Origin: Smittium mucronatum
Lineage: Eukaryota > Kickxellomycota > Harpellomycetes > Harpellales > Legeriomycetaceae
Assembly: GCA_001953115.1 (NCBI GenBank)
Contig: LSSL01002028.1
Span: 1-24,330 of the forward strand
Direction of reading: 5' to 3'
DNA length: 24,330 bases
A program made the translations under genes and the position numbers. The notes under the pieces were generated by a model that was not told the DNA's origin, searched no databases, and saw nothing but the letters and a program-made list of their open reading frames with translations. Below are positions 1 through 11,131 of the stretch, piece by piece; the first letter of the stretch is position 1, and the number at the start of each line of letters is the position of its first letter.

Positions 1-615
1 CCTTTTTGGTAAAAATCTAAATCTGTATAAAAATTTTTCATTAGTATAAATTACTAAGTATAGATCAAAAAGTTGAGAAATAAAAAGAGGCAAATTTACC
101 TCAATTTATAAACCATTCATTTTTATTATACCAATAGTACGTTGATGAAAATTGGTTAAATTGATTTGTGGAAAAACTACTCTGGTTAACCCAAAAATAT
201 TCCAATCATTATCATTAAACCTAAAATAAAAATTCAAATGAATAACCACAATTAAATAATTATAGCACATTTATTTCCGAGATAAAAACTTTTTTCCTTT
301 CTGGGAAAGAAAGGTTATCGAGACTCTATTTGTGATAAATCACATTTTCTATTTGGTGAAAAATATTATCAACACTATTATAGACGTGCATTAGAAATTA
401 TTTTTGATTATTGACAAAAAAATTGAATACCATTTTTTATCACCAGTCTTGAAGGGGCTCTAAACCCTTGATTGAGTAAAATTACCATCTCTTCGTATTT
501 GTAAATACTACTATACCGATCCTATTTAAATTTTTGTATATCCAATAATGCAAACATATTATTTTTCTATTATTAACTGATGAAAAATGGATGTCATTTT
601 AGTACAGACAGTCTT
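1..615. other. AT-rich non-coding DNA, no gene seen
   Basis: No reading frame with recognisable protein similarity was found on either strand. The only local structures are a short hairpin at 296-314 (stem CCTTTCT/AGAAAGG, 5-nt loop) and a weak AAGGG...CCCTT pairing near 452-469. I see no promoter or RNA gene that could be defended. Confidence 0.5.
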
Positions 616-619
616 TTAA

Positions 620-995
620 CCCTTTCTGGAGGCGCCATGACTATTTGCATACGAATATTTCGTCTACTTTTTCTACCTATCTTTTTACATGATTAAGTTT
701 GCTTTGGCAAATGAGATTTGATTATTTCTTAAAACTATGTATCAAAAAATTTAAATCTTAATTATTTATATTTATTGGTAAAAATATATACGAAATATCC
801 AGTATGTGAATTGATAGTATACCAATAGCCCTGACACCCTTTCTGGACCTAAATTTGTGACTAGCATCTTTGTGAGTGTATTGACAATTTGATTGGCCTA
901 TATCCACGATTGACCTAAATAGTATATATGCCACTTATCTAATGATAATGTTCAAAAAGAGAATGCCGTTTTTTGTGCCGTCATCCCCGAAAGGG
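620..995. mobile_element. piggyBac-type MITE (non-autonomous)
   Basis: A 376-bp segment begins CCCTTTCTGG and ends with the reverse complement of CCCTTTCGGG. Each end directly abuts TTAA (616-619 and 996-999). A TTAA target-site duplication next to terminal CCC(T) is the hallmark of the piggyBac superfamily. The terminal match is short (seven bases, then scattered matches such as GG and TGAC), so the call rests mainly on the paired TTAA-CCCTTTC junctions. An internal copy of the left end, CCCTTTCTGGA, lies at 837-847 and is also followed by a TGACTA...GCAT pattern. That may be a subterminal transposase-binding repeat or the end of a nested copy. There is no room for a transposase, so it would need one in trans. 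It lies about 420 bp upstream of the P450 start. Chance occurrence of two TTAA-CCCTTTC ends in inverted orientation is the main alternative. Confidence 0.55.
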
Positions 996-1418
996 TTAAA
1001 AAGTTAAATCGAGTTTACTGCATTTCTAAATATTTTTGACTACAAGTAGAGCTAATTGTAAAATAAATGGTCCGATCATAAAAAGGCAATTCAAATCATT
1101 AAATAAAAAGATTCTTTCCTGTTAAAACCAGCAGCAAATTTTTAGTGTATCCAATAGCTAAGTATTGCACAAGACTTACTCTGAAATGTAAAGTTAACAA
1201 ACATTTTTTTGTGGAGGAAATTTATAGTTTTGTTTATTTCCAGGGGTTTAGATTAACAGCCTTTTAAAAAGCTCCGGAAAAACAGTAAGCGTTGCTATAG
1301 TAAACAATACTCCGTCTATGTTGGAGTTCCTTTTGACCTTTTACCTCGAAAATTAGGACGATATCTTTATTCACCTTTAGGATCAAAATCTTTTACATTT
1401 TACAACCATATGTACTGA
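996..1418. other. Upstream intergenic region of the P450
   Basis: This is the 5' flank of the P450. It is somewhat richer in G+C than the DNA further right, but no exon joins convincingly to the first P450 exon. An in-frame TGA at 1416-1418 lies immediately before the proposed ATG. I cannot point to a defensible TATA box or initiator. Confidence 0.4.
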
Positions 1419-2226
1419 ATGTTCTCACTTTTATCCGCTCCATCATTCCGCTATACCCATGCGAGTTTATTTATCATAATGGTCTTGTCTGGATCCCTTT
1501 TCATTTTGAATTGGTTGACTAAAATTGTTTTAAAAAGGTGCATAGTACCAATTTACAAAAAGGTTAGTTATTTATTTAGTTATTTTATTTTATAAATGTA
1601 TTTCGGGGGGTTTTTTAATAGGAGAGAGTTATTTCGTTTTCTCGCGAGAGGTCTGCCTCTTTTAACCGAAAATCTAAGGATGAGATCATATCGATGATGG
1701 AGGAGGTAATTTTTGTTTCATTGTTTTTTTTTACTCCTGGGATGGTTAGTAATTCTTTTCTCTGTTTTAAATCCAGGGATTTGACTTGTTGAAATTGGAG
1801 AATTTTCACAAAAACTATATCATCGGTGGTTCAATGTTATATGAGTACATTTATATGTCTCCTGAACTTTTCAATGCTAACAGGGGACAGGAATTGGTAT
1901 TAGCATTTTCATTTAGTGATTTATTTTTTTATAGGGAATAAACTCTTCCTTTTTTTTAGACATCAACTTCTCCAATAATTGAATATTTATTCGATGGAAT
2001 CATGAATCAACACTCAAAAAGTTTATATCATATTTTTTCTCAAATATACGTCAATGGAATTATCAGACGTGAATTTTTCACATCTAACAAATTTATTGAA
2101 AAATATACTCACAAGTATTGCACAATAAAACGTGGTGGTAAGTAACAATTTTTCTAACTCTAGTAAAAATTATTCTTTTTTAATGTTTTTTTTAGTTTTA
2201 TTTTACAAATTTATTTCTTTATTTAG

Positions 2227-2392
2227 ATATTTTTGAGGTTGAAAACGTCAATGATTTTTTTTCTTACATTCTAACGAAAAACTGTAGGGCAAATTTTATT
2301 CATTTCATGATAAATTTTCACATTTTCAAAGAAATTTCTAATCCTGGTTAATTTTTTTTATGACTCCAGCTTTGATAGCGATATTTGGAAAA
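2227..2392 (+). other. P450 exon 5 with frameshift
   Basis: The exon enters at phase 1 and reads DIFEVENVND...FKEISNP, then meets TAA at 2349-2351. One base over, the frame stays open as WLIFFMTPALIAIFGK up to the GT donor at 2393, and joins the next exon (DFKKESN) in phase 0. The exon length is wrong by +2 or -1, so an indel near 2336-2346 is the simplest reading. The alternative, a 23-nt GT-AG intron (2347-2369), would restore the frame but is far shorter than the other ten introns (58-102 nt). Confidence 0.65.
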
Positions 2393-2842
2393 GTAATCTT
2401 GTTATTTTTCGAATAAAACTATAGAGTATTTAAATACTTTCCTCAACTCTTTAGGATTTTAAGAAGGAAAGCAATTTAAAAACTGCTATCAAGCATTTTA
2501 GAGATAGCAATCAGCATCTAATCGTATCCAACACCCAATTCAAGTATTTCTCGTAATATCTCATCAATATTATCTTTTTATACACCATATTTTTAACGTT
2601 GGATTTTCGTTTTTTTCAGATTTTTCGGAAATCTTTTTAGATTTGTCAAGGTACTATATTCCTTGAAATATGTGAGAAATTTTTTGGAATTTCATGTAGC
2701 AAAAAGAATGAATTCTATTAATAACGAGGGAAAAAATTACGTAAGCACCACACCATATTGCAACTGCTAAAACAAATCTAATGTTTCCGATTCTATTTAC
2801 TGTGTTTTGAAATATTTATCTATTCATAATAAAATTATCTAG

Positions 2843-3134
2843 GATGGAATACAAGCTATATTGGATTATCCTGATTTATTCGATATGGAAAATATAAACT
2901 CTATTGCCACTGGTTTCCTCACTGCTCATCGTTCGTTTTCTTTAATAAGTTCTTCTCGATTGGCCAGCACTTTGGTAGAAATCTCCAAAATGCCCAGTTT
3001 GTTTAAAATTTTAGCTCGGGAGCAATGTGAAATTATACACAATAATGGAGAATCTATAACTACTGAAATTCTTGATAAAATGCATGTATTAGACTCTGTT
3101 GTGCTAGAATCTCTGATATTATCCAGTCCCATAA
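2843..3134 (+). other. P450 exon 8: I helix to K helix
   Basis: This is the longest exon. It covers the distal helix and K helix of the P450. The segment GFLTAHRSFSLISS sits where family members have an acid or His followed by a Thr pair for oxygen activation. The segment LDSVVLESLILSSPI sits at the K helix, where Glu-x-x-Arg is near-invariant; the Arg codon position is ATA (Ile), one transversion from AGA. The flanks between these motifs (LASTLVEISKMP, REQCEIIHNNGESITTEILDKM) keep the normal spacing. Confidence 0.75.
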
Positions 3135-3537
3135 GTATTCCCTCTTTTACAATTTTTTTACCCGTTTTTTCTCTTTTAAATATTTAATCAAGTATCATCT
3201 ATCAGATTATATGCATAGAATTACTACATCCGATTTCACTCTCTCGGATGGCTTTTTCCTACCAAAAGGATCTGTAGTTTCCATTAATCCGCTTTCAAAC
3301 TCCAAACTTCCCGGAAAGTTTAAAAGTTTTAAAAGGGATGCATTCGGCAAAAACACACGTTCTAAAAAACCCAAACTCGCAGTATTGTATTTTATATTAT
3401 TTCTACATCATACGTGTTAATCAATATTTTATTTAATTTAGGATCGTCGGCAAGCTTTTCCTATTTGGGGTCTTCCAGGGTATTTATATTTTTATTTTTT
3501 TAAAATATTCTCTAAGAATTCATCTTAAAAAAATTAG

Positions 3538-3736
3538 GCGGGTTTGTCCTAGCATAGCTTATGCCTCATACCAAATCAAGTTAATCATTTCCTTAATAAT
3601 ACGCAAATACCATGTTTTCAACAAATTGGAACAATATGAAACTAACCTAGGTCGATGTGCATTAAATCCCACTATATATCCCGATATTATGAAGGTGTAT
3701 CTTAGAAAGCACAACATCATGGAATATAGAACCTAA
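3538..3736 (+). other. P450 last exon with haem-binding cysteine
   Basis: The exon joins at phase 2 to 3442-3479, giving GLPGRVCPSIAYASYQIK. This matches the P450 haem loop F-G-x-G-x-x-x-C-P-G followed by helix L. The cysteine (the axial haem ligand) and the L helix are present. The first aromatic of the loop is shifted to IWG, and CPG is changed to CPS. It then reads through a normal C-terminal beta region and ends at TAA 3734-3736. Confidence 0.78.
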
Positions 3737-4228
3737 GTTGATAATGCAAAACATATCTTAGAATCAACACTTTCTATACCGCAAATTATCTAGCTTATAG
3801 GCATTATTTCTTTGGTTATTAATTTGTATACTTCCTCCTGGGTATTCTTCGATTATTGTAAGCTTATATTGACCTCGAAATCTAATCGCTATTAAATAGA
3901 GACTATATTCAAGAGCTCGATGGAATTTAAAATTTTAAAATCATTCCGGGAGAAATTTCTGAAATATGCATTTAGTAAAGCGATTTGAAACCAGGGACGT
4001 TTTTGATAATTTTTTCCAATATTTAAAATCTACCAACCATGCTTATAAATACCATAGAAACCATTTTTCCAAAATCTCTACCTTTCACGTTCAGCCTTGA
4101 TATATTTAAATTTGGTCTTCAATGTTGTATTAATATCATATTTTTTAATTTTTTTATATAATAGAAAGGCTAGTTACATTTTAATTTAAATCCTGCTGCA
4201 ATTTCAAAACTTTGGTACATTTTATGTC
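3737..4228. other. 3' flank of the P450, no gene seen
   Basis: AT-rich sequence with no extended coding frame. Transcription of the P450 would end here, but no single polyadenylation signal stands out because AATAAA-like words are frequent throughout. Confidence 0.45.
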
Positions 4229-4466
4229 ATACTTGGATTTAAAATTTTAGTCGTGATTTAACCACCTACGTGGAATGATCACTATTGGCCTAATTTAAAG
4301 TTTTATTGGACATAAAAATATATGTTAGTTGAATACTTTCATTTTTTCGAATTATTTTATGTCCAATACTAATAGATATTAAATTAGATTCACAATTAGG
4401 GTATACAAAGTTTATTATCATAAAATTGCACACTATAATGAAAATAATTTAGGTTAAAACATAAGA
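4229..4466 (+). repeat. Left inverted arm of the 4.2-5.9 kb element
   Basis: Pairs with 5638-5865. The strongest matching stretches are at 4281-4310 (ACTATTGGCCTAATTTAAAG...) and 4421-4462 (AAAATTGCACACTATAATGA then GTTAAAACATA). Identity is estimated by eye at about 75%; the outer boundary is uncertain by a few tens of bases. Confidence 0.65.
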
Positions 4467-5637
4467 ACCTGGAAAATGGGTATAAATATTATTTATTTTT
4501 ACAGTTTTTAGCTAATATTTATATGAAAGTCTAAATTGAGTGTTGTAATAAAAAAAATTCAAATAAAAAAAATCTTCTAGAAATAGAAAAATAGGATAAT
4601 AATAAATTTACCTTTTATAATCATTTTAGGAGATATCACAAATATAGATAAAACGAATTCATAAATTTATTTTCACCATTTATCTATATAGTTTTATAAT
4701 AAATATAATTTTCGGGGAAAGGGGGGGATAAATTTGAAACATAAATTCATCTGGTTATACAATTCCTTAATTCCTTTTTAAAAAGAGGATTTTTTTTATT
4801 TTTTTAATCTTGAATGCTGGAAATTGTGTAAATATTGTATATTTATTAGTCAACTAACCTTAAGATTTAATTTTTTTTAGTTTATTTACTGAATTCCCAC
4901 AATTTTTTGGCTGGATAGATTTGTTTCAGGTATTAAAGGGATGAAAAAAAACTTTCTGCTCTTTATTTACAAGTCTCTATTTAAAATTTCATTCAGAGAA
5001 TATAACCAGTAAAACCAGGTTACATTTTTATGATTTTTTTTGAATTTATCGACTCAATAAGCAAAAAAAATAAAGTTATTTAAAGGCTTTATAAATATCA
5101 TTAATAATTTTCCGGTAATTACTACCCATATTTAATCTAAAAAAAGGGTGATTGGTAGTTTCATCAGGCTTTTTATTTAAACTTTCGTTTTTTGGATATT
5201 TTTACAGATGTATTTAAGTATCATTAAATTTTATATTACTATGGCAGATAAATATCTTGTAATTTAATTTAATATGTCACTATAATATATTTATATTGTC
5301 TTTAAATATTCTTTTTTATTTTTTTATTTTTTTATAAGCATCTTAAAAAATAAAATAATAACTACAAGTTATTTAAATATTTTTTAATAAATACAAACCC
5401 TGAAATAAAAAATTTTGATCCGTGATTAATTAAAATATAATAGAATGCTTATTGTTATTATTTTGAAAAACTTAGCAGTTTGCAAGTGATTGATATTATT
5501 TATATTGTTATAAAATATGCTTCAAGGTTATATTCTACATAATATTTACAGCTCCAACTATATAATTTTATGCATTATTTCGCTGTTATCGAAAAACTTG
5601 AATTGGAAGCATTTTCTCCTGTTATTATTTTCCATGC

Positions 5638-5865
5638 CCATATGTTTTAACCCATATTGTTTTCATTATAGTGTGCAATTTTCCGATAATAAATTTTTTA
5701 TACCATAATTGTGTTTCAAATTTAATACTCTATTAATATTGGATATACAATAATACTAAAAAATGAAAAGATTCAATTAAAAAAATTTTTTTGTTCAATA
5801 AAACTTTAAATTAAGCCAATAGTGGTCTTTAAGAATAGGATGGTTAAGTTTCAGCAAAAATATTC
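5638..5865 (-). repeat. Right inverted arm of the 4.2-5.9 kb element
   Basis: Reverse complement of the left arm. The match is densest at 5641-5684 (against 4421-4462) and 5790-5830 (against 4280-4312). A 63-codon open frame crossing the inner part of this arm (5517-5708) has no family similarity and is taken as chance. Confidence 0.65.
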
Positions 5866-8800
5866 AATTCATGCACAACATATAGAATAACTTGAATTGT
5901 TTAATTTAAAACTTAAAATTAATAATCAATTCAAACTGCATACTACCAAATTTCATACAGTTAAAATTTGTAGTTTTTTTCTGGATTTTTAATTAATTTT
6001 AACTCTTTGAATTTTGATTATAAATTTATTTGATATTATTAAATAGAAAAAAAAATATAAATATAAAGAATGAATACCATAATATATATTAAACGGTTAT
6101 CAATTATATCAAATCTCATTTAAAAGGCAAAATTTAAAATGTTTAAATATTAAATATTTTTAATATTTTTCAAAAACAAACCTTTAAAACCAGATAAATA
6201 AAAACAAGTGAATAACCGATGAAATAGCATATCTTGATAAAAAATAATGTTTTATATCTATTTTTTATTAGAATAATCAAAAAAAATTATTCTTTTATAA
6301 TTAATTTTACTATTCTGCAAATTAATGCAACGAAAGGTTTTAGTTTTAAAATTTTAATGTTCTAAAGGTTTTTATATTTATGTGTTTAGCGTTTTAGAAA
6401 AATTTTTAAATCAGTTCCGACTGCTTTTTTTGCTTAGTCATTTATTTTAAATTTTAAATTTATTATTATTAGAGCTTAGAATATTTTTTTTAAGCATCGG
6501 TTAATTTAAGCTAAAATTTTTAAGATTTTAATTCTATTAATAAATTATATTTCGAAGATTTGTTATATTTTATTTAGAAAAAATCAAGAGATTTCCATAC
6601 CGATTTTTTATAAATGAAGTTTTTAAAAATTGAAGTTGATTAAACGTTAAATAGTTTAACAAAGAACATCTGAGTATAACTTCCAGATGTAAATTTTTTT
6701 CCTAAAAATATATAAATTTTACTTTTCTATTATCTACTTATCATTATTTGATAAACCATCAGGTATTTTTGAGGTGATATTTTTCTATGCAAAATAAGTT
6801 TATCTGTTTATATATCATCGAATTTTCTAGTTAAACATTATTTATTATTTATTATGTTAACTACTGATCGATAAAAAATATTATTATTGGAAATTCTTTT
6901 TTTTTTAGAAAAAAAAAAAATTGAATTAAAACCCAAAAATATTTTTTTTGGATTATTCTATCAATCGATAAATTTACTGAATCATAATTGATATTAAAGA
7001 TTTTTTTTTATATTTAATTTAACTATTATTATAATTTTAGCCTCCTATAAAAATGAATTATTGCGGAATTAATCAATTGAATTAAATTATTTTTATAAAT
7101 ATACCAATCATAATTCAGAAAAAAACATTTTTACGAAGATGATAAAGTAAAAATTTATTTCTAAATATATAATAATATTTATCTAAACGTTTAAAAACAA
7201 CTTAACTAACATACGTATATTTAAATAAAAATTAGTTATAAAAATTTGATTTTATTCACAATTTCATATTTAAAAAATTCAATGATTTAAGTGGTTTAAG
7301 TTTAAATTTATGGATTTTGAGTCACAAAAACTTTATTTTGATTGAAAAAATAAAAACTATCTTATAAATAATTTTTTTGTTTTAAGTTAAGTAAGTATTT
7401 AAATTATTTTATAATTCTATTAAATGTTGGAAAAATCTATGAAAATATTTATTTATAGCAGGTCTTATAGTTAATCTAAGATAAATAATGTGTTTTAATA
7501 ATACAGATTAATCCGAAAAATATTATTTTTTTATTACATTAGGATTTAATAGATTTTTTTTACCGAAAAATAAATATCAATATTAAAATTTTAATAGATA
7601 TCTAAAAAATAAAAATAAAAAATCGCCGATTTTTGGTCTGATCGTCGATTAAAGTATCTATTTATAATCATAACAGCTTAAATTTTTTTTTTTTTTTTTT
7701 TGTTTATTGGAAGTGATTTATGGAATATATATTCAATTTTTCATAACAAATCCTAGATTAAATTGAAATTTCAGGCTAGATAATAGAATCATTATCTATA
7801 TACATAATTAAACAATAAAAGTCTTCGGATAAATGGGTATACTCTTTTATTTAACCATTAAATCTAAATTATCTTTTTTTTAGTGAATTCAGTAAAATTT
7901 GAGATATTTATTAAATATGCTATTTATAATAAATGTTCGGTTATAAAGAAATTTTATCTGATAAAATTATAATTCTATTGAATGAGAATAATAACCTGTA
8001 AATATTAATGATTAGGATTTATGTTCTATATATTAAGTTAATTCATAATATTTGAGTTATTTCAAAATAAATGAGCCATACATTTACGCATGTTTAATTG
8101 CTTAAAGTAAAACTTATTTAAATTTTATGAGAATTTCTATATTTTTTTATGAGAATTAATTAGTTTAAACGTTATTTGTTTAAATTTTAATAAATCCAGA
8201 ACGCCTTAAAAATATTGGAACATGAACAAGTATTATTACACTCCAGTCGTGGAGATGAGTATTTTAATGATATAGGCAGTATAAAGCTTATAATCAATTT
8301 GGGAATGTTCTTATTTAAACAAAGGCATACTGATTTATTAAAAAAACTCTATATTGTAAAAATTTGTACTAATTGATGTTACATATATATAAATTCCGTG
8401 TGAAAATATGTTCATATCCATTCTAATCATCTATAAAACAGTTTAAACTGGATTTTTTTTATCATATTATATGTAATTTTGAGTCACAATAAACCCTTTT
8501 AAAGACATGTTTTTAATTTTATTATATATTTAAACAATTTGAAGGTAATACAAAAACCTTGAGCTTTATTATAAGTTGTAATGCAAAGTTAAAATTTAAT
8601 GAAAAATTAACACGCTCATGATATGATATATGTTTTTGAAAAGTTTTAAAGAACAGAAGTTGGTAATCTTTCCAATAATATTTTAAATTTCTAAATAAAT
8701 AATAATTCAGAAAAGTGATTTAAACTCGAACAAAATGAAAAATTTATGACTACGGGTTAGATAAAATGTCCCACTTTTGAAGAATAACTTATGATGTTTT

Positions 8801-11105
8801 TTTTTTTTTTTTAAATTTTTTTTAAGAAAATACAAATAATATATGGATAAATGGGGGTATAAAAACATTTAAAAACAAATAAAACGACCAAAAAGCAATG
8901 CATAACTCGCTTATTTAAAATAAAAATAAAAATTTTAAAGACTAAATATGTTTATTAAAACAAAAATTATATATATTAACAAAAAATAAACACAAGTTCA
9001 AAAAGGTATGATATTTTTTTTTCTTATAAATTAAATGGGAGAGAGGGGATGAAAGAGGGTACTTACTTAAATATGTTACATATGTTCTACCGAACCTCTT
9101 AAATCGGCAAAAAAAAATTCTCTCCTAATTTTCACTTACTAAAATGTAGAATAAGATTCATATTTTCAAAATACGGTATTTTTTTTCTTTTTAAAGTTAT
9201 AATTATAAATGAAAAATTGTTTTGTAAAATCCATTGCTGTTTTAATTATTTAAAGAAGCATCTCGGGTTATAAATAGTTTTATTATTCAATAAGTAAGAA
9301 TTCACTTTAAATACTAAAAAAAGATAAGAAAACACCCACTAATATTGGTATTTTATTAAAAAAATATCTGGGTTTCGCCTTAGGCTAATATGATTACAAT
9401 CTTTTTATTGAAGTGCTAAAAAAGGAATTTATTGATGGAAATTTTTAATTTTTAATAACTTAAATATTAATTAATAAAGATACTTTTTGCAATAAAGCCA
9501 TAAAAAAATTCTATTTAATTTTTTTATATAAAAACAGGGCACTAAATTTATAATTTGGTGTGAATTATAAAAAAATATCACAATCAGACAATAAAACAGT
9601 ATAATCGATGTAATTAGGGATATATATATTTTTAATATCTTAATTGGTTATAACACGATTTAATTCCCTTTATTAACTACCAATATTGATATGAATTTAT
9701 TAGTTATATAACTATTCTAATAATAAATATAGTAAAAAATATCTCGAATTCAAAAAATTAATTTTTAAAATAATTAATTTTTACTTTTTATTAATTTAAT
9801 ATTGGAATTTGCATTTATTAGCTTAAATTCGACTAAAAAATATATTTCATATATGGATAACATAAGATAAAAAAGATTCCTAATAAAATAAAATAAGATA
9901 ATTATGGAATATATTTTTATCGCAAATTTTCGGAGAGAATATTCTTGATCAAGGAAAACTTTAATTATTTTTTTTTAGTATAAAATTGAATTTTATATAA
10001 TTTTACTAATCTACCATTATTTTTAAAAGCAAAAGCGTATTAAAAAACTTCTTTTATAATTTATGCCTCAAATTTTTGATACAGATAATACAATTTATCG
10101 AGGAATTCCGGTTAATATTATCAAAAGTGATTTTCAAAATTTTTTTCGATGATATTTATGATTTTAAATGATATTAACATAAATATTATTTTATTAACTA
10201 TAGTTTTAATAAATTTAATTTGTTGATCTTCTTGACAAGCAAAATTTTTACTCATAATAAATCTGAAATACCCCAAATTTTTTATTTTGTGTATTCTTTT
10301 TTTGTGATAATGATGAATTTTGTTACCAAACTTTAATAATTATTAAAAAATAAGTAATCGAACTCTATCGTTCTTTATATATTTTTCATTAAACATATAG
10401 AAAAATTTCAAGACAATAAATAAATCAGATTGAATATTAATTATATATGAACATATATTTCATTGAGCTATTTTAAGGGTTGGACTAGACAGCTTTAAAA
10501 TTTAAGAATATTAAGACATTCTTTCTTAAAAAAAAATGAATGAGATTTTTTTGAAAATTCATAATTTTTAATTTTATTCATAAAAATATAATATTAAAGT
10601 TTTGAAATAATCAAATAATTAATAATCAAAAGCAGGGGCGTGTTAAAAATCAATATTAAACGATTAAAGCGATATATAAATATTAATATTTTAAAAAGAT
10701 AGAATAATTTTTTTATCCAAAAATAAGTAACACTATTTATAAAAAACAAATCCGTGGAGGTTGAATAAAAATGAATATCATAATTTTTTGATTAAATAGA
10801 AAGTCTTAAAGCAATATTTGGAGTGGCTAAATAAAAGCTAGTTTTTTATGAATTGATATAAAAAATGAGTAAAAGAACAATCTAAAATTAAATATTTGTA
10901 TTTAAAACTTATTTTTTTATAAAAAGATTCATTTAAGAACGTTTTATTAATATATAAATATAAATTCAGGATTTTTTTAAAAAAATTGAGATGATAATAA
11001 AAAAACAAAATATCCAATGATTTTAGAACATAGAAATTTTCAATATGTATTTTTATACTATATAAATTAAAGTCGGAGGAGTGTTAGTCATATTATCGAT
11101 TTAAA

Positions 11106-11131
11106 TATTAGGTATTAGGTATTAGGTATTA
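11106..11131 (+). repeat. TATTAGG heptamer, about 3.7 copies
   Basis: Three perfect tandem copies of TATTAGG are followed by a partial TATTA. It is short and could be ordinary slippage. The permuted form TTAGGTA resembles telomere-type words, but three copies are far too few to infer a telomeric origin. Confidence 0.85.

Larger units (their letters stand above)
1419..3736 (+). pseudogene. Fungal cytochrome P450, 11 exons, probably inactive
   Basis: P450s are haem-thiolate monooxygenases, usually bound to the ER. The exons I read are 1419-1562, 1622-1705, 1777-1896, 1960-2137, 2227-2392, 2455-2552, 2620-2740, 2843-3134, 3206-3381, 3442-3479 and 3538-3736. All ten introns are GT-AG with matching phases. 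The product is about 538 residues, a normal length. The start is the first ATG after an in-frame TGA, and it opens a hydrophobic N-terminal anchor (FIIMVLSGSLFILNWL). Readable landmarks in order are YIIGGSMLYEYIY, LIAIFGK, an F/G-helix region, DGIQAILDYPDLFDMEN (start of the I helix), LDSVVLES (K helix), HRITTSDFTLSDG..LPKG (typical of fungal P450s), and PIWGLPGRVCPS with a YASYQIK helix (haem loop, Cys retained). Defects: a frameshift in exon 5; ExxR reads ESLI (Arg to Ile); the I-helix Thr pair is replaced (TAHRSFS); and the haem loop has CPS where CPG is usual. The family is clear; the CYP number is unknown. It could be a recent pseudogene, or an active gene with a sequencing error plus divergence. 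Confidence 0.82.
4229..5865. mobile_element. 1.6-kb inverted-repeat element without a gene
   Basis: The left arm and the reverse complement of the right arm align over roughly 230 bp with scattered mismatches. Shared blocks include CACTATTGGC, TAATTTAAAGTTTTATTG, CACAATTA, TTTATTATC, AAATTGCACACTATAATG and GTTAAAACATA. The inner ends of the alignment are near 4466 and 5638. The outer ends are fuzzy: TTAACCA in both arms is the last clear match. Inside there is AT-rich DNA with no recognisable transposase on either strand, so this is best read as a decayed or non-autonomous cut-and-paste transposon. Superfamily is undetermined because no clean terminal motif or target duplication could be fixed. 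Confidence 0.65.

Noticed and set aside
1615..1809. 64-codon minus-strand open frame
   Set aside because: It is the antisense of P450 exons 2-3, which join in phase with the rest of the plus-strand gene.
2926..3132. 68-codon minus-strand open frame
   Set aside because: Antisense shadow of P450 exon 8.
5517..5708. 63-codon plus-strand open frame
   Set aside because: It crosses the inner end of the right inverted arm of the 4.2-5.9 kb element, is low in complexity and has no family similarity.
11106..11131. Telomere-like repeat
   Set aside because: Only about 3.7 copies of a heptamer in the middle of the window; too short for a telomere or interstitial telomeric tract.
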